From Armatimonadota bacterium (GTDB lineage Bacteria; Armatimonadota; Fimbriimonadia; Fimbriimonadales; Fimbriimonadaceae), in contig JAFDWU010000002.1 in assembly GCA_018268315.1 (NCBI GenBank), positions 186,001-250,000 of the forward strand: a stretch of DNA of 64,000 bases, written 5' to 3'. The notes below the pieces were generated by a model. That model had not been told where the DNA came from and did no database searches. It saw only the letters and a list, made by a program, of their open reading frames with translations. Every line of letters begins with the position of its first letter. Position 1 is the stretch's first letter. Of this stretch, positions 49,650-57,850 are shown piece by piece. A program made the position numbers and the translations under genes.

Positions 49650-50497
49650 GGGTTCAGCAGCTCGCGAAGACGGCGGCGCTGCGCCAGCAAGCGTAGCTTT
49701 TTGATCGCCTGAACTTCGATTTGGCGGATTCGCTCTCGAGTGAGTTTGAGTTCCTGAGCCACATCTTCCGTTTGGGAGTCTTGCCCATCCATCTCAAAGC
49801 GAACGCGAATCACGCGTTGCTCACGGTCGTTCAGCTCGCGAACGATGTGCTTCAGTTCTTCGGTGATCTCCCCGCTAACCGCTGATGCCTCCGGGTTCGG
49901 CTGGGCGTCATCGCGGATCAGCGCGCCGAGGGTCATCATCGAGCCGTCGCTGACTGTCATGTCCAAGCTCAGAAGGTCTTGCGAGGACTGCACAATGCGA
50001 AGCAGCTTATTGGGGCTGATACCCATAGCAAGAGCGATCTGCTCGGGGCTCGGCTCTCTGCCAAGCTCACGGGAAAGGCGCTGTCTTTCGCGCTCAATGC
50101 GGCGCAACGATTGTGAAACGTGGGCGGGAAGGCGGATGGCCTTGGCTTTGTTATCGATGGCGCGGCCGATTGACTGGCGAATCCAATGGGTTGCGTAAGT
50201 TGAAAACCTAAACCCCTTGTCGGGGTCGAAGCGTTCAACTGCCTGCATAAGGCCGATTGCGCCTTCTTGAATCAGATCTTCGAGAGAGAAGGCGCGGCTT
50301 CGATAATTGCGGGCGATGTTGATCACCAACCGCATGTTGCTTTCAATGAGCCGCTTCTTGGCGGTCTCGCACCCAGCACGAGCTTGACGCGTCAATTCGG
50401 CTTCTTCTTCAGGTCCAAGAAGAGGCATCTGTGTCAACCTCGCCAAGTAACTCGGCAGGCCATCATCTGATTGATGCAGGTGTGGATTAACGCTCAT
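49646..50497 (-). CDS. RNA polymerase sigma-70 factor, group 2
   Basis: A 283-residue sigma factor with regions 1.2, 2, 3 and 4 and no long N-terminal 1.1 region, as in group 2 or secondary sigma factors. Region 1.2 is PSYLARLTQMPLLGPEEEAELT; region 2 contains NMRLVINIARNYRS and GLMQAVERFDPDKGFRFSTYATHWIRQSI (in parts); region 4 ends with the helix-turn-helix TREDVAQELKLTRERIRQIEV-like block. It would recognise -35/-10 promoters close to the housekeeping type. Whether it is the cell's main sigma is unclear without the rest of the genome. Its stop interlocks with the CAP gene (CTAA). Confidence 0.92.
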   Translation of the reverse strand: MSVNPHLHQSDDGLPSYLARLTQMPLLGPEEEAELTRQARAGCETAKKRLIESNMRLVINIARNYRSRAFSLEDLIQEGAIGLMQAVERFDPDKGFRFSTYATHWIRQSIGRAIDNKAKAIRLPAHVSQSLRRIERERQRLSRELGREPSPEQIALAMGISPNKLLRIVQSSQDLLSLDMTVSDGSMMTLGALIRDDAQPNPEASAVSGEITEELKHIVRELNDREQRVIRVRFEMDGQDSQTEDVAQELKLTRERIRQIEVQAIKKLRLLAQRRRLRELLNP

Positions 50498-50758
50498 GCT
50501 TTATGCTTCGTGCAGCATTGCAGGCTGCAAACAAAACCAATAGGCAATAACTGTGCCAACGCGCTCATTGTCATAACCCGTCCGTGTTCAATTTGGACGG
50601 CAAATCAAAAAGAATGTTTCAAAAACAAGGATACTCTAACAGGTCCAAGTCATAGATTGCCATTTACCCTAGAATACGGCTGGGATACCCTATCGCGAGG
50701 TATGTTTTCAACGCGTTAGAACTTTTCGTCAAATTCTCGTGAAAATACTGTTTCTCCA
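50498..50758. promoter_or_regulatory. AT-rich divergent control region of the sigma factor and SpoIIM genes
   Basis: About 260 nt, clearly lower in G+C than its surroundings, with no gene seen. It contains an inverted repeat CCGTCC-11 nt-GGACGG (50578-50600) and the TACTGT -10 box of the SpoIIM gene at 50746-50751. Confidence 0.5.
50746..50751 (+). promoter_or_regulatory. Candidate -10 box of the SpoIIM-domain gene (leaderless)
   Basis: TACTGT, 7 nt before the ATG at 50759; no room for a ribosome-binding site. Confidence 0.45.
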
Positions 50759-51742
50759 ATGAACGAACAGAATTTCGTACAAAAGCGCCAGCAGGACTGG
50801 GCAAGATTGCATGAGCTCGGACTTCGGGCTGAATCGAGCCTGCGGAAACTCTCGGATGAAGAGATAACCGAGTTCATCAGCCTTTACCGCAAAGCTGGGC
50901 GCGACTTAACGATTGCGCGGACCCAAACCACCAACCCCACGCTAATCCAATTCTTGAATGACTTGGTGGGCGGGGCCTACACCACCTTCCACACCGCCAA
51001 GCGACGATCACTCGGCGACGGGATCCGGCATCTGCTAGACACTGCAACTGACACCGCGCGCCGAAACAAATATTTCCTGATCGTCTCCGTCGGCCTCTTC
51101 CTCGGGGCAGGCATTTTCTCCTTCTGGCTGATGATCACCACGCCATCAACGCGCACGGCGCTTGAACCGGGGATGATGGGCGACCTTTTCAAACAGTGGA
51201 AGAAAGGAACATTTCCCGAACGGGGCCTTGGGCAGTCGGCGACCATGTGGTCCCTCTACTCCTCCCACAACCCCGAGGTAGCCCTCTTGGCCGCCGCTTC
51301 TGCGGCAGCATCGTTTGGCCTGATCACGGTGATGCAGCTGATACAAAACGGATTCATACTCGGGGCCCTCAGCTACGAGATGCAAACGGTAGGCAAGCTG
51401 GGGTTCCTTTTCGCCTCGATTCTTCCACACGGTGTGCCCGAACTCAGCGGCCTAGTTTTCTCAGGAGCCGCCGGTTTGCGCATGGGCTATGCGCTGATCA
51501 ATCCCGGGCGATTCTCCCGTTGGCGAGCCCTGGGAATGGCGGGGCAGGACGCGATTACCTTGACCTGCACGGCTATTGCCCTCATGTTCATCGCCGCTCC
51601 GATTGAAGGGTTTTTCAGCTTCAACCCGGTATTCTCCTCGCCGATCAAGGTTGCCGTCACGATCGTCGAGATCATCGCCTGGGCAGCGTTCTGGAAGTTC
51701 TATGGCCGCGCGCCATCAACCGGTGATCAAGTAAGCCAGTAG
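50759..51742 (+). CDS. SpoIIM-domain (stage II sporulation protein M-like) membrane protein
   Basis: A 327-residue integral membrane protein. The N-terminal 95 residues are helical and cytosolic (QNFVQKRQQDWARLHELGLRAES, typical of the family). The SpoIIM/DUF95 domain follows, with five or six membrane segments (about 103-125, 175-200, 205-225, 255-275, 285-305) and the conserved stretches GSYQTYHTAKR-like YTTFHTAKRRSL and HGVPELSGLVFSGAAGLRMG. Outside spore formers, such proteins often sit with RDD proteins, AAA ATPases and vWA proteins. That gene cluster is absent here, so no process can be assigned. It overlaps the convergent CPBP gene by 27 nt. Confidence 0.85.
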   Translation: MNEQNFVQKRQQDWARLHELGLRAESSLRKLSDEEITEFISLYRKAGRDLTIARTQTTNPTLIQFLNDLVGGAYTTFHTAKRRSLGDGIRHLLDTATDTARRNKYFLIVSVGLFLGAGIFSFWLMITTPSTRTALEPGMMGDLFKQWKKGTFPERGLGQSATMWSLYSSHNPEVALLAAASAAASFGLITVMQLIQNGFILGALSYEMQTVGKLGFLFASILPHGVPELSGLVFSGAAGLRMGYALINPGRFSRWRALGMAGQDAITLTCTAIALMFIAAPIEGFFSFNPVFSSPIKVAVTIVEIIAWAAFWKFYGRAPSTGDQVSQ

Positions 51743-53080
51743 CAGCGTCGCCCCGTTATGCACCGCATGCAAAACGAACGAGGGGATAAGCGATTGGGAA
51801 CGGTAGGTGAGATAGGCGCTCGCGGCGCCGATGCAAGCAAGACCAGGCCACGCCGGGATGCCGGTCGGGTGAATTGAAGCAAATATTAGGCTACTCACCA
51901 CCACGCCAAGCGCTCTGCTCTTCAGCAACCCCTGAAGCGCAGGGCTGAGCGAGGCGCGAAACATCACTTCTTCAAACAGGGGGGCCTGGATTGCCGCCGC
52001 AACAAAGAGACTGACCAAGAGCATGATCGAAGGCTTGCTTGCCAGTTCGACCGAAATCGGGTGCTCCGGCGCGGGGAGCTTCGTGAACACCTTGAGTGAA
52101 ACGCCTTCGACGAGAAGGATAATGGGTTGCACGGCAATCCAACCCCACAACCCGAGACCCACATTGCGAACCCCATCTTTCAAATGGATGCCGTAGTCAG
52201 AGAACTGATCCGTTTTGCCCCAGAGCGGAGTTTTGATCAAGACAAACGGTGCGATGCCAAGCAAAACGGAGCGCAGCAGGAGCGTCATCCAGATTGCTTT
52301 GAACGGCGGTATCAGCGAGACGATAAGGAAGACTAAAAGGAGCTGCAGTGCCCGCATAGCCAGGCGATCTGCGTTTGCGCCATTCACCGGTCGGCCAAAG
52401 GGTGTATCTGGCAGCGGCTTGGCCACGAACACGAGAGCGACGATGAGCGCGATGACGCCCAAGAACTCAACGACAACCGACATCCCCAGACCAAACAGCA
52501 AACCTACCGCTTGGTCATTCGGAATCACGTTGTTTCTCAAGGTGCGATCACCCGCCCGAAGAAATGCGTGAGCAACCGCCAGACGGTCGACCATCTTGTC
52601 GGACGTGAGCACGCGCTGGAGCCTTTCGGCTTCGCCCTTTGTCATCGGCTCGCTATAGACCAGTGCAAACTGCCGGTCCCGGAAATTATCCGAAGCGTTC
52701 AGCGTCTTCAGGTCAGCCTGCGACGCCTTGCCGGTTGCTTCAAAGTCAATCACCGCGCGATATCGCGCGACTTCCGCCTCAGGCCCAGAAGTGCGGTCGA
52801 TGTCCTTCTTAATATCGTCAAATGGTTTTCGCGTGCCGACTCCAGGAAATATAGGCATTACTTGCCCAGTTGCGACCGCGATCTTAAGCTGCGTTTCAAA
52901 GCTGGATTCTTCTTTCCATCGCTTGGTGGCAGCGCGATTCGGGGAAAAGTAGTCGTAAAGCTGCCCCACGATGAGCAACGCAAAGATGAAGGCGAGAACA
53001 GCCCACACGATGGGTCGGCGTGGCTCGTTTTGGATGAGAGGGGGGGCCGGGGGCGATAGCTCGAAGACAGGGGGCTGCAC
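51716..53080 (-). CDS. CPBP family intramembrane metalloprotease
   Basis: A 454-residue CAAX-protease/bacteriocin-processing (CPBP) enzyme. The three active-site motifs are in order near the C-terminus: EEVMFRASL (EExxxR), FASIHPTG (FxxxH) and LHAVHNGATL (HxxxN). About eight membrane segments follow an N-terminal anchor (PIVWAVLAFIFALLIVGQLY) and an outside or cytosolic helical insert (45-170) that most family members lack. The start is GTG 53080. Bacterial CPBP proteins process lipoproteins or bacteriocins or are of unknown role. No peptide substrate gene lies next to it. Confidence 0.88.
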   Translation of the reverse strand: MQPPVFELSPPAPPLIQNEPRRPIVWAVLAFIFALLIVGQLYDYFSPNRAATKRWKEESSFETQLKIAVATGQVMPIFPGVGTRKPFDDIKKDIDRTSGPEAEVARYRAVIDFEATGKASQADLKTLNASDNFRDRQFALVYSEPMTKGEAERLQRVLTSDKMVDRLAVAHAFLRAGDRTLRNNVIPNDQAVGLLFGLGMSVVVEFLGVIALIVALVFVAKPLPDTPFGRPVNGANADRLAMRALQLLLVFLIVSLIPPFKAIWMTLLLRSVLLGIAPFVLIKTPLWGKTDQFSDYGIHLKDGVRNVGLGLWGWIAVQPIILLVEGVSLKVFTKLPAPEHPISVELASKPSIMLLVSLFVAAAIQAPLFEEVMFRASLSPALQGLLKSRALGVVVSSLIFASIHPTGIPAWPGLACIGAASAYLTYRSQSLIPSFVLHAVHNGATLLLAYLITG

Positions 53081-53129
53081 TACTTCCGTAAATTGTGACC
53101 GCTTTCAACCCTAACCGTTAGGGACTATG

Positions 53130-53135
53130 TAAACT
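53130..53135 (+). promoter_or_regulatory. Candidate -10 box of selD
   Basis: TAAACT, 9 nt before the selD ATG at 53145, on the near side of a 65-nt gap to the divergent CPBP gene. Confidence 0.35.
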
Positions 53136-53144
53136 TCCCCATGT

Positions 53145-54131
53145 ATGAGATTGACCCATTTGGTATCCGGGGCTGGCTGAGCGAGCAAGCTCGGCCAAAG
53201 CCAACTGACGGAGGTTCTCCGCCAGCTACCGCGCAATAGCAACCCAGACCTGCTGGTTGGTTTCGAAACATCGGACGACGCGGGAGTCTTGGCGCTGCCT
53301 GGCGGTCAGCTCATTGTGCAAACGGTCGATTTCTTCACACCTATCGTCGACGACCCCTACGATTTCGGGGCAATCGCTGCCGCAAACTCCTTAAGCGATG
53401 TCTATGCAATGGGGGGAACGCCGTTTTCGGTTCTGAACATAAGCTGCTTTGATTCTTCGATTCCCGCCGAAGTGTGGGCTCAGGTGCTTCGCGGGGCTTA
53501 CGACAAGACCGTAGAGGCGGGCGCAACCCTACTGGGAGGTCATTCCGTCGAAGATTCTCAGCCGAAGTTCGGGATGGCGGTGACCGGCCTGGTAGATAAG
53601 GATCGCCTTCTGGCAAATTCCAACGCAAAACCCGGCGATCGCATCTATCTCACCAAGTCGCTCGGCACAGGAATCCTCGCAACTGCCGCGAAGCAAGACA
53701 AGATTTCTCAAGAACAGTTTCAGCCTGCGATCACTTCGATGAAGACCCTTAACCGCGCCGGTGCGGAGTTTGCCGCCAGCATCGGAGCGCGATGCGCCAC
53801 GGACGTGACCGGGTTCGGAGTGGTGGGCCACATCTACAACGTCGCAAGAGCCTCGGGTGTGCGCGTCGAGCTTTATGCTGATCGGTTGCCCGTCTTCGAT
53901 GGCGTGAAGGAACTTATCGAGGCAGGAGTTGGAACGGGAGGCGCTGACCGCAACCGCTCCTTTATCGGATCCGCCTTCACGCGCGATGCCAAAGTGCCCG
54001 CCTGGCTAGAAGAACTGGCGTTTGACCCGCAAACGAGCGGCGGCCTTGCCATCTTCAGTAATCAGGAAACGGATGCATATCCTTGCATTGGCGAGGTCTT
54101 TGCGGGCGAGCCTCGTATATCGCTGAAGTAG
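53145..54131 (+). CDS. selD: Selenide, water dikinase with in-frame UGA (selenocysteine)
   Basis: SelD makes selenophosphate from selenide and ATP for selenocysteine and seU synthesis. The frame opens at ATG 53145 with RLTHLVSGAG, meets TGA at 53178-53180 and continues ASKLGQSQLTEVLRQLP, DPDLLVGFETSDDAGV-like PDLLVGFETSDDAGV, VQTVDFFTPIVDDPYDFG and so on to 54131. E. coli SelD reads RLTQYSHGAGCGCK at the same place, so the UGA falls on the catalytic Cys17 position, with Lys at +3 as expected. The protein is thus a 328-residue selenoprotein. Other landmarks are AAANSLSDVYAMGG, GGHSVEDSQPKFG, TDVTGFGVVGH and FDPQTSGGL. Annotation without UGA recoding would wrongly start the gene at TTG 53289. 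Confidence 0.93.
53174..53197 (+). promoter_or_regulatory. SECIS-like stem-loop at the selD UGA
   Basis: TGGCTGAGC (53174-53182) pairs with GCTCGGCCA (53189-53197), nine pairs including one U-G, around the 6-nt loop GAGCAA. The UGA codon (53178-53180) sits in the 5' strand. Bacterial SECIS hairpins start at or just after the UGA, so this is a plausible SelB-binding element, though its loop is not the E. coli type. Confidence 0.5.
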
Positions 54132-54220
54132 CCGGAGTAATTACCAGATTTTGGCGAGAACGGCGCCCCCACCCATGGCGTCAATACTAATGATTCAACT
54201 CTTGTTGAGGCTTGTTTGTT

Positions 54221-54820
54221 ATGAAAAATTCTTTTGTCTTGGCTGGTTTGATTTTTGCGGGCATTGGTTCAGCATCAACCCTCACGTTCTTGGGCACGAA
54301 TATTGGAAGTACGGTCTCTATCGCCGGGGTTTACAACGGCGACGTGTTTGCTGGCAAGCTCGATTTCAACGATACAACGCTTGGCAACATCAAGACTTTC
54401 TGCTCCGATCTTCAGCACATCATCCACGCAGGACAGAGCTGGCAGGTTGCGATACTTGACTCCGCCAACCAGAGCCAGAACATTGCCGACGCAGGCCGAA
54501 TTGTTGCCGCAGAATTTGCCAACGCCAATACCGCGGACAAAGCTGCCGGGCTCCAAATGGCGGTCTGGGAAGCCGTGTATGACGACGGCGCGATTTTTAA
54601 CCCTAACCAGGGCACGTTTAGGGTCACTAACGCGAGTGCAGCCGCGATATCCTATGCTTCGACCTTCTATGGCATGAGGAATCAGAATGGGCACTCCATT
54701 TACCTGTTGCCGTCTTCTAACAGCGAAGGGCAGGGTCAGCTCACGCCTGTTCCAGAACCCGCTACCTTGGCCGCGCTTGGGATCCTGGGTTTGATCGCCG
54801 GCCGTCGCAAAAGGAACTGA
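54221..54820 (+). CDS. PEP-CTERM surface protein, copy 1
   Basis: A 199-residue exported protein: signal peptide (KNSFVLAGLIFAGIGSAS), a globular beta-rich middle and a PEP-CTERM sorting tail made of VPEPATLAAL, a hydrophobic helix and the basic end GRRKRN. Exosortase, encoded elsewhere, would cut and anchor it. The middle shares long matches with copy 2: FAGKL(D/S)FN(D/E)T(T/S)LG(N/H)I, C(S/V)DL(Q/E)H(I/V)IH(A/I)GQSW, and DKAAGLQ(M/L)AVWEAVYDDG. The repeated DKAAGLQ-AVWEAVYDDG segment is typical of PEP-CTERM families whose ligand is unknown. It starts at ATG 54221, with GAGG upstream. Confidence 0.87.
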   Translation: MKNSFVLAGLIFAGIGSASTLTFLGTNIGSTVSIAGVYNGDVFAGKLDFNDTTLGNIKTFCSDLQHIIHAGQSWQVAILDSANQSQNIADAGRIVAAEFANANTADKAAGLQMAVWEAVYDDGAIFNPNQGTFRVTNASAAAISYASTFYGMRNQNGHSIYLLPSSNSEGQGQLTPVPEPATLAALGILGLIAGRRKRN

Positions 54821-54835
54821 CGGTCTTCTTCATCA

Positions 54836-54866
54836 AGGAAAAGGGCGCCTGACGGCGCCTTTTTTG
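54836..54866 (+). terminator. Rho-independent terminator after PEP-CTERM copy 1
   Basis: GGCGCC (54844-54849), loop TGAC, GGCGCC (54854-54859) then TTTTTT; flanking A's pair with the T run. It separates the two PEP-CTERM genes, so each has its own transcript. Confidence 0.85.
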
Positions 54867-54946
54867 TGCCTCGCAAAGTCGCCAGGTTCATCGCATTTCC
54901 GTTGCAATTGGCATGCGCATTGCACCACGAGGAAGCGAGGACCATC

Positions 54947-55549
54947 ATGAAGAAGTTTGCAATTATCTCGATTCTCGCAACCCTGAGCGCACTGAGCTTT
55001 GGCGGAACCATGACCCTGTTGGGGACGGGACTTGGCCAGGCGGTTACCATCGCGGGAGTCCAAAGCGGCACATTCTTTGCCGGAAAGCTCTCATTCAACG
55101 AAACTTCGCTTGGGCACATTCAGAGCGTTTGTGTTGACCTGGAGCACGTAATCCATATCGGCCAGAGTTGGCCCGACCAGATCATCATGGATTCGTCCAC
55201 GTTGTCCGCACACCTGCAGGATGCCGCCCACATCGTTGCCGCTGGCTTCAACGAAGCCAACACCAACGACAAGGCTGCCGGCCTTCAGCTTGCAGTTTGG
55301 GAAGCGGTTTACGATGACGGCGTCAGCTTCAATACCGGTAGCGGCAGCTTCAAAGTGACCAACGCTTCATCTGGCGTTCTTTCAGCCGCATCAACCTACT
55401 ACGCAATGAAGAACGGCAATGGAAATGCAATCTACATTCAGGCAATGGACGGTTGCGGCCAAAGCCAGATGACTGCGGTGCCTGAGCCGACGAGCCTCCT
55501 GGGTATTGCATCCGTCGCCATCGCAGCAGTTCGACGCAAGCGCAAGTAA
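54947..55549 (+). CDS. PEP-CTERM surface protein, copy 2
   Basis: A 200-residue paralogue of copy 1 with signal peptide (KKFAIISILATLSALSFGG) and the sorting tail VPEPTSLLGI, a helix and RRKRK. It has one conserved cysteine (VCVDLEHVI), as copy 1 does (FCSDLQHII), plus an extra cysteine near the end (DGCGQSQ) that copy 1 lacks. Two free cysteines per protein may serve dimer formation. It starts at ATG 54947, with GAGG 7 nt upstream; the open frame further upstream overlaps the terminator. The tandem layout with the terminator in between points to a gene duplication with separate control. Confidence 0.87.
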   Translation: MKKFAIISILATLSALSFGGTMTLLGTGLGQAVTIAGVQSGTFFAGKLSFNETSLGHIQSVCVDLEHVIHIGQSWPDQIIMDSSTLSAHLQDAAHIVAAGFNEANTNDKAAGLQLAVWEAVYDDGVSFNTGSGSFKVTNASSGVLSAASTYYAMKNGNGNAIYIQAMDGCGQSQMTAVPEPTSLLGIASVAIAAVRRKRK

Positions 55550-55582
55550 TGGCTGTAAGCCAAGCGCTGTGCTGGCAACAAC

Positions 55583-56011
55583 TTACGCCCGGTTCAGACT
55601 CATATAAGTTTGCAGAAACTTCATATCGCGTCCTCGACGCGCCAGCGCTTGGTTGACCTTGATCACTATGAGTTCATAAGGATCAAGGTCCGGCGCGTTT
55701 TTCTCAAGGTAATCGAAGGCGCCTCGCCGCATCGCTTCCACCGCATTGGCAACCGTCCCGTAGGCGGTCAGCACGATCACCTGCGCAAACATATCTCGTT
55801 GAAGAGCGGCATCAAGCACATCCAACCCGCTTTGCGGCTTTTCCATGCTCATGTCGGTGACGATCGCTGCATAGGGCTGGTCAGCCTCGCGAATGAACTT
55901 GATCGCCTCTTCGGCGTTGGCAGCGAGGGTGACCTGCAGGTTTGTCCGCTCAAGTCGGCGCGCCAGCGCTTTGCGAACTCCTTCCTCGTCATCAGCAAGC
56001 AAAATGTGCAT
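55583..56011 (-). CDS. Stand-alone response regulator receiver protein
   Basis: A 142-residue CheY-like receiver with intact acidic pocket (LLADDEEG, 4-11), the phospho-acceptor Asp in IVTDMSM (about residue 53), the switch threonine in VLTAYGT and the lysine in YLEKNAPD. No output domain is attached; about 20 extra residues follow (LARRGRDMKFLQTYMS). No sensor kinase is nearby. It lies 5 nt downstream of the PGI/PMI gene, as the last gene of the rpsF-ssb-PGI/PMI unit, an unusual place for a signalling protein. It could regulate protein partners such as the type IV pilus ATPase, but no evidence links it to them. Confidence 0.9.
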   Translation of the reverse strand: MHILLADDEEGVRKALARRLERTNLQVTLAANAEEAIKFIREADQPYAAIVTDMSMEKPQSGLDVLDAALQRDMFAQVIVLTAYGTVANAVEAMRRGAFDYLEKNAPDLDPYELIVIKVNQALARRGRDMKFLQTYMSLNRA

Positions 56012-56016
56012 TCGAA

Positions 56017-57036
56017 TTACCCGGTGAACCGCTTTGAGGCTTCGATCCGGCCAATATCGCTCGGATCAATTCCTCTCATAGCTGCACAGTATATCGACAC
56101 AAAGTCGCCTAACAAGGAAAGTCCCAGACGGCGCTGGAGCGGTGATCCTTCCGCGACTGAGGTTTCGTGCCATATGGTGCCGTCAGTAAGTTGGCTCTCG
56201 AACGCCTCTTTGAACCGCGTTTCCTCGGCCGATTCCGTAGCCGTGGAGAGAAACAAAATCCGCCAATCCTTTTCATCCTTCTCACCCCACGCCATCAATT
56301 CATTGTGGTTTGACTCTGGAATGGCGCCTGCAAACGCCTTCATTTTCGAGTTTTCGTTTAGCAGTGTTTTCCAGCGGTAGGCGACAGCCACTTCTCGCAC
56401 CGACAGAACCAGCACGCTCTTGTCGTGTAGGTGAGTGGCCAGATCCAAGGCCAGGTTTTGCTTTCCGGCAGATTCTAGCGACCACGCTTCGATACTCTTT
56501 CGAAGGGAGGCGCTGATACTCTTGTAATCCGGCATCTCGAGCCAACCGAAACCGGCTGCCATCTGGATAAGAGGGACAAGCAAAAGCCCAAAGGCAGCGC
56601 GCGGCGGGAGCCCGCTCGGAAGTTGAATCAGCGACAAGTTCTGAGACGAAGCCCGTCGCTGCATCTCGCCGCCAGACGTAACCGCCACAACGGTACAACC
56701 TCGTTCCACCGCCTGCTGCATCAGGCGCAGAGTTTCGGCGGTGTCGCCCGAATAGCTACTACAGACAACCAGAGCATCTGGACCAACAAACTGAGGGAGG
56801 CGCAAGCCGCGGACGACGGAGCAAGAGATGGGGCAGGAATCCTCGATTAGCTCCTGAACAAACTCGCCCGCCAGGGCCGATCCGCCCATTCCACAGAACG
56901 CTACGGAACGGAAATCCTTTGCGGGAAGGCAGGCTGGATCAAAAAGGGTTAACGCGCGTTCGCACTGGTCCGCAAATGCCCGAGCATGGGCGTACATACC
57001 ACCCGAATCAAGTTTTTGCAGATCGTCCAGATTCAT
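56017..57036 (-). CDS. Bifunctional phosphoglucose/phosphomannose isomerase
   Basis: A 339-residue SIS-domain isomerase of the PGI/PMI family (TIGR02128-like) that interconverts F6P with G6P and M6P. The two SIS halves are visible: FCGMGGSALAGEFVQELI (47-64) with CSSYSGDTAETLRLM (91-105) in the first and KTLLNENSKMKAF in the second, with PESNHNELMAWG carrying the catalytic Glu/His. It sits 11 nt downstream of ssb and 5 nt before the receiver gene. That position beside rpsF and ssb is unusual, since rpsR or a DNA-repair gene normally follows. The assignment to PGI/PMI rather than to a related sugar isomerase is good but not certain. Confidence 0.88.
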   Translation of the reverse strand: MNLDDLQKLDSGGMYAHARAFADQCERALTLFDPACLPAKDFRSVAFCGMGGSALAGEFVQELIEDSCPISCSVVRGLRLPQFVGPDALVVCSSYSGDTAETLRLMQQAVERGCTVVAVTSGGEMQRRASSQNLSLIQLPSGLPPRAAFGLLLVPLIQMAAGFGWLEMPDYKSISASLRKSIEAWSLESAGKQNLALDLATHLHDKSVLVLSVREVAVAYRWKTLLNENSKMKAFAGAIPESNHNELMAWGEKDEKDWRILFLSTATESAEETRFKEAFESQLTDGTIWHETSVAEGSPLQRRLGLSLLGDFVSIYCAAMRGIDPSDIGRIEASKRFTG

Positions 57037-57047
57037 CCGCTGCCGAA

Positions 57048-57458
57048 TTACTCTTCGGCAAACGGGTCATCTTCGAGCGCCGGCGCCGGACCGCTGGCAA
57101 CTGCTGCCATTGCTGATCCGCTATCGCCGTCTTCTCGCGGCCGGTCGAGAGCATCGACGTTGTCGGCAACAATCTCAACGACTTCGCGGTTCTGACCATC
57201 GCTGGTTGTGTACTTGCGGGACTGCAAGCGACCCTCAACCACCACGAGGCGACCCTTATTCAAATAGTTGGAAACGAACTCGGCGGTTTGGCCCCAAGCC
57301 GTAACCCGGAAGAAATCCGCGTCAGGGCTGCCATCCTGCGGTTTGATTCGCTTGCGAACCGCAATCGAAAAGTCGGTTACGCTCTTTCCACCCGAAGTGG
57401 TTCGCAATTCAGGGTCGCGAACCAATCTGCCAATAAGGATCACACGATTAATAGTCAA
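57048..57458 (-). CDS. ssb: Single-stranded DNA-binding protein
   Basis: A 136-residue SSB: OB-fold over 1-105 (MTINRVILIGRLVRDPELRT, then DFFRVTAWGQTAEFVSNYL and GRLVVVEGRLQSRKY) and a short acidic tail ending DDPFAEE, where the DPF-like end recruits partner proteins in replication and repair. The start is TTG 57458; GAGGA lies about 8 nt before it, at the end of rpsF. The tail end (DPFAEE instead of the usual DIPF) is a mild variant. It is encoded just downstream of rpsF, as in most bacteria. Confidence 0.95.
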   Translation of the reverse strand: MTINRVILIGRLVRDPELRTTSGGKSVTDFSIAVRKRIKPQDGSPDADFFRVTAWGQTAEFVSNYLNKGRLVVVEGRLQSRKYTTSDGQNREVVEIVADNVDALDRPREDGDSGSAMAAVASGPAPALEDDPFAEE

Positions 57459-57462
57459 GGTC

Positions 57463-57759
57463 TTAGTCCTCTACTTTGAAGGTTCGATGTCGAATAACTT
57501 CGTCTGCGATGCCGAGCAGGCGGCTTAACTCAGCCGGAAGGTCGGTCGGCGCTTCAAAGCTCATCAGCACGTAATTGCCTTCCTTGCAACCGTCGATCTC
57601 GTAAGCAAGCTTGCGGCGATCCCACTTTGCGGCATGGCTAACGGTTCCGCCGTGATCTTCAACCACGCTCTTGAACCGCTGGGTTACTTTGCTGAGGTCG
57701 GCATCCGATACTTCGGGCCGAACAATGTACATCGTTTCGTATTTCTGAGTTTTCTTCAT
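57463..57759 (-). CDS. rpsF: 30S ribosomal protein S6
   Basis: A 98-residue bS6 with the ferredoxin-like fold: YETMYIVRPEVSDADLSKV, WDRRKLAYEIDGCKEGNYVLMSF (in parts) and the C-terminal SRLLGIADEVIRHRTFKVED. It helps S18 bind 16S rRNA at the small-subunit platform. GGGAG just before the ATG is its ribosome-binding site. It starts the rpsF-ssb-PGI/PMI-receiver unit; rpsR and rplI, usual partners, do not follow. The leader contains no clear repressor-binding structure beyond the inverted repeat at 57851-57871. Confidence 0.96.
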   Translation of the reverse strand: MKKTQKYETMYIVRPEVSDADLSKVTQRFKSVVEDHGGTVSHAAKWDRRKLAYEIDGCKEGNYVLMSFEAPTDLPAELSRLLGIADEVIRHRTFKVED

Positions 57760-57850
57760 GAGCTCCCTATGGACTCCGGCGATTCCGCAACTGGGCGGAA
57801 CAGAGAGTTACGGGAGCTATCTTACCACAATTCCGCCCGATATGAGACAT

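Noticed and set aside
53178-53180. TGA treated as a true stop in selD
   Set aside because: The reading continues with unbroken SelD motifs on both sides, and the codon sits at the catalytic Cys position.
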